Shown here: piece by piece, positions 1 through 11,473 of the stretch | Position numbering within the stretch: position 1 is the stretch's first letter | How the letters are laid out: each line of letters starts with the position of its first letter | NCBI GenBank assembly: GCA_949825025.1 | Contig: OX463782.1 | Coordinates: forward strand, 32,459,351-32,523,350 | DNA: 64,000 bases | Direction of reading: 5' to 3' | Origin: Siphlonurus alternatus | Lineage: Eukaryota; Arthropoda; Insecta; Ephemeroptera; Siphlonuridae | The notes under the pieces: generated by a model | Told to the model about the DNA's origin: nothing | Databases searched by the model: none | Seen by the model: only the letters and a program-made list of their open reading frames with translations | Program-made: the position numbers and the translations under genes

Positions 1-759
1 TATGCATTAGAAGTTCAAGAATAATTGATGAAGCTAGTACATGATTAACTACATAATTTTATAATTAATTTACCCTTACTAAAATATCTTAGTAAAGTAT
101 AAGAAAGACGTTAAGGCAGGTAGCACATTCCATGCCATCACCATGTATATAAAACACTCTGTGGCCTTGCAACTCAATTAACCCAAACTTGCTTTGAGCG
201 TTCATATAATATAACATGACGTATGTTTTGGAAATTAATTAATTTTAACCTTAAAACTTTGTATATTTGTCTTTAAATTCTACCTCAACTTGTACCACAT
301 GTTGAAGAGCTTTTTTTTTTTTTTATATAATTATTACCTGCATGACGTAAAATATATTTTAAATTTAAATGTCAAAATAACGGACTCATTAAATCAAGAG
401 AATTTGATATATAAATAGAATTTGTGCTTAATGTTCATTAAAATTAATTGAACATAAACCGTGTTGGTACATATACGTGATGTAATATAAAAAGTAACAA
501 TAAAAGATTGTGGTTAAATACAAGGTTCCTGTGAGATTCCTAACGTTACGTATATAATGTTGGTATATATTATTTATCAAATAAGAAGTAAGCAGTTATA
601 ATTTGTTAGGTATGTGTTTCTCTATTATTACATTATATAAATGTGGGTGTATATATAGTTGTTATAAAAAAAATCTAAGGTATATATATAATATAATAAA
701 AAATAAAAGAAGTATTATATAGTAAATAACTAAAAGTGTAAGGAGTGTGCGTTTGGCTG
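1..759. other. AT-rich DNA, nothing recognised
   Basis: Low-complexity AT-rich sequence with short poly-T and TA runs; no coding or repeat family signal. Confidence 0.6.
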
Positions 760-1100
760 GGTTCCATACAGCAGCTTGCAAACACGAGAAATCGATGCAG
801 CAGCAGCAGTAGCAGTGGTAGCAAAGGCAAGCCTAGCTCAACGGGCCGGGGCTAAACTGTTCCCGCCGCCGCCGCTATACTGCCACCCCGAGAGAGCTAG
901 TAGGGACCTGGCTTCAACTCTCGACGCCGCCCTGTGCTTGCTGCAACTCTTCACTGTTTACATTACTAGTACCACGCCCCCTTCTGCCGGCGAGCAGGCG
1001 CCCCCAGTTGGTGGTAGCTACCCACCCCCAGCAACTTCTCCTCTACGAGACTCGCAATTCCGTATAGCTGTCACCTTTTCAACGCGCATGACAAAGTGTG
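760..1100. other. CpG-rich island with CAG run, left edge of window
   Basis: Sharp GC-rich block in AT-rich DNA with CAG repeats, CCGCCGCCG and many CpGs. A 130-codon open frame (776-1,168) starts at TTG rather than ATG, is Ala/Pro-rich and runs into AT-rich sequence, so it is not a convincing gene. Best read as a promoter/5'UTR island, possibly of an upstream gene or a distal KCC leader. Confidence 0.3.
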
Positions 1101-1168
1101 TATACATCATTCTTGGCTTTTTCAATCCCATGGTATATAAATATTATTCACAATGCTTTCTTGATTAA

Positions 1169-4100
1169 TGTAGCTCTGTTTATTTTTTTATATATATTTA
1201 TATGTATATTTTTAATTATACACGCCTAACTAAAATGACTGACAGTATTTGATGATTAAAAAATAATAATAAGGGTATGTTTCTTTTTTTAATATGTTTC
1301 TTTTTTTAATATATATAATATACAAATAAAATTGTATAGAAACACGAGTTGTAAAATTTAATTTAATTTGATAAAATCTTATTCTATATATAATTAAATT
1401 TTATTATTTTCATTAATATTTAGTTTATGTTTAAAAAAAAAATCATGATTATATAACTTTTCGTGCTCTTTTGTTATAAACTTATTGATTATTGGTTAAT
1501 CAAGATACCATGAATATAAAATATAAGTACCAATCTCTTTGTTAAAATAATACAGGAATATTATAAATTTTGTCTGTATTTTATAAACTCTCTTAAGCAT
1601 TTTTTATTAAATGAAAATACAATTTGAATTATAATTTATTATATATTTCCTGATTGCTGTGATTTACAACAGAATTTATATAAAGCCTGCAGCTGGCATT
1701 TAACATTTTATTGAGAATATAAAGTAATAATAAACATTGTAATTTTAAGTAAGTCATTGTTAAAATAATTAAAAGGAAATTGGAAATAAAATTTTACTGA
1801 AAAGTCTGCAACCTGTTCAACTTGAATGTCATGCCGGTTGCATACTTTATAATAAACTATAAATCACGAAGAAGCAGACTTTTAATTAACGTTAATGGTC
1901 TCTCTATATATATATATATATATAAAATACAGGTGTATTTAAAAAACCTTTATATTATGACGGTATAGCAATTTGACGAATATAAAAAAAAAGGTACTCT
2001 CATTTGAAGTTTAAACCAAGCGGGATTTTATTACACTATCTACTTTCGATATACTCTTGATAGTATCTAACCCGATAATTAATCATCCCATGAGAGCAAT
2101 TCAGAGATAAGCCCATAGCATCAAGGCTATGTTACCATTGTTAACCCTCATCTTTTTTACATGAACTTATCATCGCCGATTTAACCCCTATCAGCTACTG
2201 TGGGGGTGAATAAGTTTACCACGAATGTTTCATCTATTTTCCAATAACACACATTTATAAATGAAAAACAAACATGATAAAGTTTTAAACCAATATCAAG
2301 ATTAATTCAAAAAGTTTAAAATATTGAACATAACGATAAAAAAAATTATATTCACAAACACACACAAAAACAAAGTTGTTTTTCATGTAGTTTTGACACA
2401 TAAGATAACACCTGTATAAATTGTATACTAAAAAAATGTTATAACAGTATTATAAAATGTTATTCTTTTCGTAAAATCGTTTTTTAAATGTATTAAGGTA
2501 ATCAATCAAAACACAAAAAATAAAAATGTGATGTTTTTATTTATTTCTTCCTCTCTGTTTTCTGATAATTCTTATGGTGCTGCAGTTATTAATTTTTACC
2601 AGTCTTCAATGTATCTAACAAAAAATTGATTTTTCAATGAAAAATAGAACATTAAACAAAGTTTTATTAGAAACATTGCGTGCAGAAGACTCTGATTTTT
2701 ACATTATATTTTATATCACACTTAAGTTTATTTTCATCAAATAAAGTTGGATATATAACACTAAATTTAATTAAAATATAATTACCTAAAAAAATTATTT
2801 ACAAAGTATATAGAGGAGTTATAGAAATAAATAATACAGGACAGTACTGAATTTATCATAACACTTTAGAGTTGTTGCTCAAATATATTTTTAAACGTTT
2901 AGACGCTAAATTTATTTTAAAAAACTAAATTTTTATTTTATGAAAGCTTGTAGATTTAAATGTGCGATTAAATTTATAAATCGTTGATATGAGATATGAT
3001 TATACTGGAGATGACATATTTAATGATTTTTTTTTACCATTTTCCTTCTTCCCTTTTTTAAAGTTCTTTTTGCGGCTTTTACCCTAACTCAGTTTAAGGT
3101 CACGCATGGAGAAGAATTTTATAACTTCTGTCAGCTGATTGACAGATACAACAGATTGCGTTTTTGTCTTTCTTTTTTTTTTTTACGTAAGAAAGCTCGA
3201 CTTGTGTTCTGAGTTCCTGTCAAAAAATCTGGGTCAAAATTTCTTCAGCTAAAAAATATTTGCCAGAATATTTTTACATATTTCATAAGATAGTATAGGA
3301 CAAGTATATTTTATAGTAAAAATATAATTTTTGATGGCACAAACTTCGTGCGTGTTTTTACGTGATTGTGGTGTTGAGTTTAAATAACTGGGTTGTATTT
3401 CATTTGCAGCTTTATAAAATATATTATATCTGAGTTTTTATAAATATAAACTGAAAATAGGCAGCTGCCAAAAACATGATGCGCATTTCATTATTCTCCT
3501 TGCGTGATTGTTGAAAAACTCAAATGTTAATCTGAAATTGTATTCTTCATCGTTTATGAAAACGTACACGAAATAAAAGTATATTTTGATTGTTTAAGAT
3601 AAATAATGTTATTATGTGAAATGATTGATATATAATTATGTATTCATGGAAATTTTGTTCGTAGTTTGCTAATTATACTACATGGGAAGAAAACTAATGA
3701 TTTGTAGAGTAATTTATTTATAGTATATGTAACAAAAGAAAAAAAATTATCAAACTAGCCGATTTTCAATTATATGACATAAATTTCTGTCCCAAAATTA
3801 GAACAATTAATTGTGTTTCAGCAGTTTAAAATTAATTAAAGGACTATTTTAATTTAAGTCTAAATTATTTTGATGGTATTGTATGTTTCTTAATAAAAAT
3901 AATGATAAAAAGCATAAATTTCAAAAAGGATAAATTTCTAACAGTTTTCTCATCACTCTTTTGCTTTATAAGTTAAAAAATTAATTACCCAATAACAAAT
4001 TGTTCTTTCGCCGACAGACTGAAAGCAATTAGTAAAAAGACATAAGAAAAGGAAGAACACTTTGAAAAATAGATAGACTAAAAGGGAGAAAAAAAAATCA

Positions 4101-5380
4101 TTTTGTGATTGGAAGGATTCCAAACGAGTGCAGTTGGTGATTTATCCTATATAATGATGCTTACTTATACGTGACTTGTAATTTAAGTTAAGTAATATTG
4201 ACCAAACCTTTTTAGTGTAAACAATCTAGCAAAGAGTGTGGCCACATTCTCGTGTGACAAACTCAATGAAGAATGAAGACAGAGTGGCATAGAAATATTA
4301 CAGAACTTTACACATCAACCAAACTTTGTATTAAAACTAAACTCGTATTAAAACTTTTGATAAGAAGAACTCATTTGCATATTAACATTTTTTATTTAAA
4401 AATTAAATATGTTTTTGTAATGAACTTTAAAGCTGTAAAGTTTAAGTTATAATTAGTGAATATTAATACGTATAAACAATTTGAATCTGAAGGAGCCATT
4501 TTGTTTTTACTCCCACAGTGTTAGGTCACACTAAGGACTCAGATAAAAAAGTATATTAGGTTACACTAAGGACTGAGATAAAAATAAAAATAAAAATTAG
4601 CCTACATTTCGATTTGAAGGCGTAATAGCAGCGCTTTTTTTTTTTAAGGCAAGTTAGAATATTTTTTAGTTTGTTGAGCTCTACTGATTATAACTTTAAA
4701 CAAAGTAAGATTATTTTGATGGATTATTAAATTAACGTGAATTTTATTATATTAATTAATATATTTTGTAATTTACTTTACGTACAGGATTGTGTTAAAT
4801 AATTTCAAGCTTTACCTTTAATATAAATATAATACACTTTTCACAATGCAGCCAGCTGAAAGATTCAGTTTTTTTTTATTGAATCCTTCACTTCATTTTA
4901 AGTTTTTCTAATAATATACTGTATAATAATCATATATAATATAATATATTGTATATAATAATAATGATGAGTATAATGATACCACATCAATTGTAGTATA
5001 TACAGTTTTCTTATCACGTGTGTTTTAAAAGGTTATTTACACTTAACATGATTATAACATAAATCATAGGATTATTATTTTTTTACCATGAGAGATATCA
5101 TAATTCAATTTCAGTGTGGTGTATAATAATATTGAACAAAAACGTAATAGTAAACAGCTTGTTTGTTTGTGTGTTTTTTATTATAATGACAAATAAAACG
5201 TTAAATTTATATCAATTTATTCTCTTTAAATAAATAATAATATATAATTTCAAGAAATAATAATACTGATTATTATTTTGATTAATTGTTTAAAAACTGA
5301 AAACTGTTTTATTTTCTCATCAATGATTCTTATTACGGTTGATAGAGGTCAGTGGGGTCGTTTACCTCTGATTTCATCTT
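1169..5380. other. AT-rich DNA, nothing recognised
   Basis: Long AT-rich stretch with homopolymers and a short (TA)n tract at about 1,906-1,924. No open frame of note and no terminal inverted repeats that I could see. Confidence 0.55.
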
Positions 5381-5384
5381 CTCT

Positions 5385-5730
5385 AAAGTTCAAGCACCAT
5401 CCTTGCGGAGGAGTTGGGGGGAGGTACCGGCAAGAGAGGTCGAGTGGAGATGCGAGAGAAGGGAAGGGGGGGAGCAGAGAAGGAAGGGCTGATGGGGCAA
5501 GTGAGAGAGAGTAAAGTGGAGGCGGCCAAGGAAGGAGTTAGAGCTGCAAGGGTTGGTAAAAACTCAATATTCCTGAAGCATCCTCTTGATAGTTGCGTCA
5601 CGACGGGGGTAGGTGCCCTGGAGATACAGCAGAGCAGACCCCCCCCCCATTTTCTTCCTTCCCTATGCCATGTACCCCCCCCCCCTCCCTTTATAACTTC
5701 AGCGTCACGGTGGGATCTCATCCCTAAGTT
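5385..5730. other. Purine-rich then poly-C patch
   Basis: About 130 bases of GA/GG-rich sequence, then mixed sequence, then two C10-like tracts (about 5,640 and 5,676) and TTATAAC. Overlapping open frames on both strands (78-112 codons) reflect biased composition and are not recognisable proteins. The reverse strand has TTATAAAGG near 5,692, so a minus-strand promoter cannot be excluded. Confidence 0.35.
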
Positions 5731-6075
5731 TTAACATATTATACTTTATATACACTCTGTATGCCATTTAGTAATACACTAAAGAAAACTAAAAAGTTTT
5801 AATTATTAATATTTGTAATTAATAACTGAAAAAAATAATTTTATGTCATAATTTATTTTATTTCTTTATTATTTCACCCATAAATACATAATAAAATGTA
5901 AAGAATTAGGGAGAAGATATAGCAAGCAAAACACCAATACGTTTTTCCAAAACACAAAAAAGTGGCAGCTATAATCCTTGAATAAATTGTCATTTTATAT
6001 ATATTAAATTACTATAGTAAGTAAACAAACAGTTTACAAACACTGCTAGAGTCAAAATACATGAATATTAAATAA

Positions 6076-6405
6076 TTAAGGGTAATTAAGATAACATGAA
6101 TCAGCTGTTTTTTTAGACCCATTTGATTAACATGTAAACCTTAGCAAATTCACAACAATTCTGAAAAAAAATTGAGCGACAGTTTTTAGTACCTAAAAGC
6201 CACAGAAAGAATTTCAAGACAATTATTCGAGCCGTTTTTTTAATTAAGTTTTTAATTTGGCTCTCCATGGGAAAGCCCTATGCTGAAAATTATCTAAGGT
6301 ATCTGTCTCTCAAATTTTTTTCAGAATTTTTGTAAATTTGCTAAGGTTTACATGTTAATCAAATGGGTCTAAAAAAACAGCTGATTCACGTTACCTTACC
6401 CTTAA
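6076..6405. mobile_element. TTAA-flanked foldback MITE, family 1
   Basis: TTAA-AGGGTAA...TTACCCT-TTAA ends. Long inverted arms contain the shared segment ACATGTAAACCTTAGCAAAT and its reverse complement, with CAGCTG near both ends. The same arms occur in the element at 11,074. TTAA target sites suggest piggyBac-type mobilisation. Confidence 0.8.
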
Positions 6406-6713
6406 GTACAATATTTTTTCAATATAGTATGTATAGTTAAAACTTTTGCAAATTGACTATGTGAACTCAACTTGACATGGTGAGTCAATTGATTCCACCG
6501 AGATACAGTTCTAAACACATAAACCTTTTTATATAATTCCAATCTTACTTTAGGGGGAACCAATAATTCTGCACCATTCTGACCTCTTATAGGCCTTCCA
6601 TGCTTAATTGAAATTTTAATATTACAATCTATAAGTCCATTAACACATTTTTTGTAGAAATTGAGATCCATAACATGAAAATAATCTTGAATAGGTACAA
6701 TCTCTATCTTCAA
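6402..6713 (-). pseudogene. LINE reverse-transcriptase ORF, C-terminal fragment
   Basis: A 103-codon open frame whose second half reads GRPIRGQNGAELLVPPKVR, then LYKKVYVFRTVSRWNQLTHH and SHSQFAKVL. The order Arg-rich / L-x-x-P / Y-K-x-x-Y-x-F-R-x-V-x-x-W-N-x-L / F-x-x-x-L is typical of the region after the RT domain in jockey/CR1-type non-LTR retrotransposons. No upstream RT or endonuclease is present, so it is a 5'-truncated dead copy abutting the MITE at 6,076-6,405. Confidence 0.6.
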
Positions 6714-7643
6714 TAAACTATAATAATAATCCGACTCATCAAATTTTTTTTACCAGAAAATGCTGACTCGATAGTATTGAAAATCGTATTAATTTTAATG
6801 TGTTTAGTTGGAAATATCACTCAGTCAACGTTTCTAAAAATTCAAGTAATTTAAAAAAGCTTATTCATAAAAAAGTAATCATTTGTTTGGAATGTATATT
6901 AGTTTTATCGTCATCAATACATACGATGTCATATTTATACAATAATAACCACTGAAATCTATCAACGGTGTGTAATTTATTATATCACTAATGTTATACA
7001 ATCTAATGACTCCATATAGAGCCAAATTGTGTATTCAAATGTATATTATCGATTGTTACTATTTGTAATTACTATTCTGTCATCGTTGCATTTGTTTTTT
7101 CATTGACCCAGTTCATATTAATACAGTTAAATTAATTTTATATTCTCGTTGTTAGTTTTTATAAATATAAATTTTTTTGCATTTCCTATTCATATTTTTG
7201 TACTGATTTTATACAAATGTGTTCCTCATTTTCTGTGAAGTTTTAAGACTGAAAGAAAATTTTCACTTTTGGTTAATTCCTGGAGTAATTTTATGTTGTT
7301 TAAACTGTAGTGTCTGATAATATTCACAAAGTGGACGGTAGGAAAATTACATTGTAGTCAGGTGGACTGACAACTACATGTTTTTGTAATTACGCGTGTA
7401 CTTGATATTCATATAGTGACAAATTATGTTGTACAATCTAACGCAAAATATTTAACCTCTAAATTTGTTAAGGATTAATAAAAGTGTTTTTTTTTTTAAT
7501 GTGATTAAAGAAATAATGTAAAATTATTATAAATACTTAATTGTCATTTAAGCTTACATTGGTGATTTTAATGTTCCCCGTTCACGAGTTGTTCAAATAC
7601 TTGAGCTTACTGTGCATTTTTTTTATGTAATATCTTTGTTATA
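6714..7643. other. AT-rich DNA, nothing recognised
   Basis: AT-rich; the LINE frame does not continue here. Confidence 0.5.
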
Positions 7644-7644
7644 T

Positions 7645-7789
7645 TAAGAGGCATTCACAAAGCCCTAAGACCACATTTAGGGTTCGATTATTTAAAGCCT
7701 GATTTTAGGCATGCTTTTTAGACCCAAAATTTCTGGTCTTAAATTATCGAGTCCTAAATGTGGCCTTAAGGCTTTGTGAATGCCTCTTA
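7645..7789. mobile_element. Palindromic MITE (AAGAGGCATTCACAAAGCC ends)
   Basis: About 145 bases with almost complete inverted symmetry: AAGAGGCATTCACAAAGCC at one end, its reverse complement at the other, and internal CTAAGACCACATTTAGG / CCTAAATGTGGCCTTAAG. It would fold into one hairpin. Single copy in this window. Confidence 0.8.
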
Positions 7790-8898
7790 TTAATAATAAA
7801 AATTAGAAAAAATAAAAATCTCAAGGCAAAGGAATTATGTAAAAGTTGATATTTTGTTATTAATAATTTATATTTCTAGTTATCGAGAAGAAGAATAAAG
7901 AAGAATAAGAATTTTATTTCAATCTTTCGATTGCATTAAAGTAGATGACAAATCAGCTGTTCGGGTAATTTGTAAATTATGCAACCTGCATAGCAGACAA
8001 ATTTTTTAACTTCACCTTTCAAGCATTATAACTTATTTGAAAAATGTTGATTTTTATTTGACAAATAAGAAAATTAAATTTAGAAGAGAACTGTCACCTC
8101 AGTTTGCTCATTTAATTTTTTCCATTGCGTAGTAATTTTTTTAAAAATTTTGTACATTTTCAAGATGAAGTCCAAGTTTATCATGGGCTGCTCTCAGATT
8201 GTCATCTTCAAAGTTGATTAGCATCAAAAAATAATATTCCGTTGGCCCTATAGCGGTAGTTTGCAATACAAAGCTTAGAGTTTTTACTAATACATTCCGA
8301 AAGAAAAATATGTCAATCTCGAACAGGATTTCGAGCTATGAGTACTTTTCTGCAAAAATTCCACGAAAAATATCAGTTTTACATGAAATCAAATGGGGAG
8401 CAAAAGCTTGCTTATCTCAAATTATTATTGCGTTACCCACCATGAATTTTATTTGATAATTCTAATTGGCCCAAGGGGGATAAGTGGTAAAAATTTCAGG
8501 TGTAGTTATCGAAAGAATTTATAATGTTCCATCTACTTTAATTAATATACGTAGATCAAGGTTTTATCTCGAGGTGATTGTATGCTGTATATTCAGTAGA
8601 GATCGGAATGGACAACCTGAATGAAAATTTGGATAGAATAATATAAACATTGAGTTATATATAGGGCAGCGCCACGAGATTGTTGGGTTACCTACTTACA
8701 GGATAAAGCTCAGCTGTTAACCTCCCCTCATTTCCCCTCCTGTTGTCATACCGTACGCTCTAAAGCATTGAAAAAAAATATAAAAATTAACTTTGTTGTC
8801 AGGTTTAATTATTTAAGGACATAAAAATGTAGCATAAATTAGCATAATTAGCAGATGATATTGAAACGATATAAATGACTGTAAATTGCCGTCTATAA
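7790..8898. other. AT-rich DNA, nothing recognised
   Basis: No open frame or inverted repeat of note. Confidence 0.5.
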
Positions 8899-9215
8899 TG
8901 GAGTATTGTCCTCAAATTTTTTTATTGCAGAAATGGATAGAGCGTGCAAAGTTATGCTACTCTGATTTTTTTCAGATTTTTTAGAGCCCGGGAAGTATTT
9001 TTAAAAAATTATTAAATGTCCTTTTTGTGACGTCACGCGGCGGCAAGTCCTATCTTTTTCTTAAGGAGCGGCGTCTCGTGACGTCACAAAAATAACTTTC
9101 AACAATTTTTTAAAAATATTTCCCGGGCTCTAAAAAATCTGAAGAAAATCAGGGTAGCGTAACTTTGCACCCTCTATCCATTTCTGCAATAAAAAAAATT
9201 TAGGTCAATACTCCA
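8899..9215. mobile_element. Foldback MITE (TGGAGTATTG ends), copy 1
   Basis: Terminal arms TGGAGTATTGTCCTC / GAGG-like...CAATACTCCA, with inverted internal segments GAAATGGATAGAG, GATTTTTTAGAGCCCGGGAA and GTGACGTCAC. A second copy lies at 35,341-35,654, so the ends are defined by comparison. Flanks are AT on both sides, consistent with a 2-bp target duplication. Confidence 0.85.
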
Positions 9216-9538
9216 TTATTTGTAATGATTTTTTTTTCTATATTTTCTCCGTTACACGCTGCTGATGCAACATAACAATATGACGCGGCCGGTCCCTGTA
9301 AAATATGCAATATGCGTTGAAGTGACGTCACGTGGTTTGGCCTATTGCCAATTTTTTTCAGATTTTTTTTTAACCTTAGAATTCCCTCAAAATCGAGGGG
9401 AAAGGTGCTGTTAATGTCATAGTCATGCAACGTCTTTCCCTATGCTTATGTATTAAAAATTGGGATGAATATGACGTCACTCGGTACGATTTTGAGGGTA
9501 TTCGACATTAAAAATACGCAAAAAAAATTGACAATACC
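9216..9538. repeat. Inverted-repeat region with CRE-like TGACGTCA sites
   Basis: Contains two TGACGTCA(C) sites and loosely inverted halves (TTTTTTTCAGATTTTTTTTTA with CCCTCAAAATCG, and GATTTTGAGGG with CGCAAAAAAAATTG). It looks like an old foldback element wedged between two MITEs; ends are not clear. Open frames here are shadows. Confidence 0.4.
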
Positions 9539-9766
9539 TAAAGGCGGATTCAGATGGCGACAAAGGCGATGCGACGCGATTTTGTCACACAAGCTGTGAA
9601 ATCCTATGCGGCAAGCGAATTCACCATTGCGGCGGCGAATATCGTGTTAAACTACGATGCTCTTTTTTTTTTAATCGCCAAATATGGCCGCCAATGGATG
9701 TTACAGCAAGTGCGCATTATTTGCTTCGCGTCGGATGATAAAAAATCACCATGTGAATCCGCCTTA
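9539..9766 (+). mobile_element. MITE family GGCGGATTCAGATGGCGA, copy A
   Basis: Ends TAAAGGCGGATTCAGATGGCGA and TCACCATGTGAATCCGCCTTAA form imperfect inverted repeats. The interior (GATGCGACGCGATTTTG, GTGAAATCCTATGCGGCAAG, CGCCAAATATGGCCGCCAAT) is repeated at 35.2-36.0 kb and 47.9-48.1 kb. The 85-codon frame across it is a by-product. Confidence 0.85.
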
Positions 9767-11073
9767 ATTCGAGTTTTTTTTTTATCCAAATATGCAATAG
9801 TTGTTCATTAAGGCATAAATGAAAATTAAAATAGTTACTCTTCAGAGCCAATTTGGCTCTGAGCAGCCAATGAAAATTAGATTTCAAATTTTGGAGCGGA
9901 AAGTCGAGCTAAAAATGTCAACTATAACATCCGCTGGAAAACTCGATAACAGAGCAGGGGAAATATTGTGTACAGATTTGTAGAATTATATAAACTAATC
10001 AGCCTCATCATGCTTAACCGAGCTTAACTTATGTTTGGTTAAAATATACAATTTGTTGACATCATTAATTTAGTCAAGCCCTCACAGTAGCCTCTAACAA
10101 TGTACAAAACAATAATAAAAAGTATTATTATTTTGACGTGGACATGCTTATTTATGAGTGCGGTTTGTTGAAGCAGAATAATAATCCCGTAAAATAAAAA
10201 TTGCAGCAGATTTATTATAAGTATCCTTTATATTGCAGTAAAAATAAAATTTAACATACGAGAATGAAATATGTTCTCTAAAAAGTTTGCATAAGAATTA
10301 ATAATTATTATTTTAAAACATATTTTATATGCCTTGAGTGAAGGGATTTTTATAATAACAATGATTTTTTTTTTATCGTTTTATTTCTTTTAAAGAGAAG
10401 AGTATTTTTATTTATTTTTACTGACATTTTACAGTCTTACAGTTTCATGGGTAAATTTTTTGATGAAAATTTGTCAACTGTATCTCAAGGAGTGTCAATC
10501 AAAGTGAATGTCAGTTCAAAGCAATATCACAACTAGCGAAGCAGCAATATTAGAAGCATCGCTCCTCAAAGTGTTTTTTTTTAAAACGATGAGTTTCAGA
10601 ATGTAGATATAACGATTTCTTGAAGCATGAATTTTTGTTCATATACTCTAAAAAATGATGATACAGAAAATTTAGTTTAAATATAGCCTCAAAAGTGGAA
10701 ATAAATAGAACTGTTGGTATATGAGCATTAAATTTTAATGAAATTATAACCTGGAATTCAAAAATTCAAAATAATAATTAGCCTTCATAAAGAACTACGA
10801 AGAACTTTATTACGATATTTTGGAAGGACAGTTTTAGTCAAAATGAGTGTGTCTGACAGAATTTTCTCGCTTATTATGACTAACGTTGTACATGGGAGTA
10901 TGGTACTGACATACTGTTTGTGTTGATTGACAACAACATATTGACTCTATAAATATTGATTGACTCTATAAATAATAATTTTAAATAATACCAGAAAGAG
11001 TTTAAAAGCGGTACTCAATAGATACATTGCAATATTTTTACACTTTTTTTCATTAGAAGCATTATTCCTTTCT
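9767..11073. other. AT-rich DNA, nothing recognised
   Basis: No coding signal or repeat identified. Confidence 0.5.
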
Positions 11074-11473
11074 TTAAGGTAGAGATACCGCCGAACAGCT
11101 GTTTGACGTAAACGTAAATTTGATTAACATGTAAACCTTAGCAAATTGACAAAAATTCTGAATTTTTTTTAGAGGCAGATATTAGTGCCTAAAAGCTATA
11201 GAAAAAATTTCAAAACAATTTAACGAGCCGATTTTTTTTTAATTAATTTTTTTTTTAATTTTCAGCATAGGGCTATCCCATGGAGAGACAAACTAAGAAC
11301 TTAATTAAAAAAAATCGGCTCGTTAAATTGTTTTGAAACTTTTTCTATGGCTGTTAGGCACTTATAATATCTGCCTCTCAAAAAAATTCCAGAATTTTTG
11401 TCAATTTGCTTAGGTTTACATGTTAATCAAATGGGATTACGTCGACAGCTGTTCGGCGTTATCTCTACCTTAA
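11074..11473. mobile_element. TTAA-flanked foldback MITE, family 1, second copy
   Basis: TTAA-GGTAGAGATA ... TCTCTACC-TTAA with arms of about 180 bases sharing ACATGTAAACCTTAGCAAAT and AAATCGGCTCGTTAAATTG-type segments with the copy at 6,076. The internal TTTTCAGCATAGGGCTATCCC is also shared. Almost a full-length hairpin. Confidence 0.85.

Noticed and set aside
776..1168. 130-codon protein gene
   Set aside because: Starts at TTG, is driven by GC-rich low-complexity sequence, runs into AT-rich DNA, and has no recognisable domain.
9554..9811. 85-codon plus frame
   Set aside because: Lies inside MITE copy A and the frame is not kept in copies B and C.
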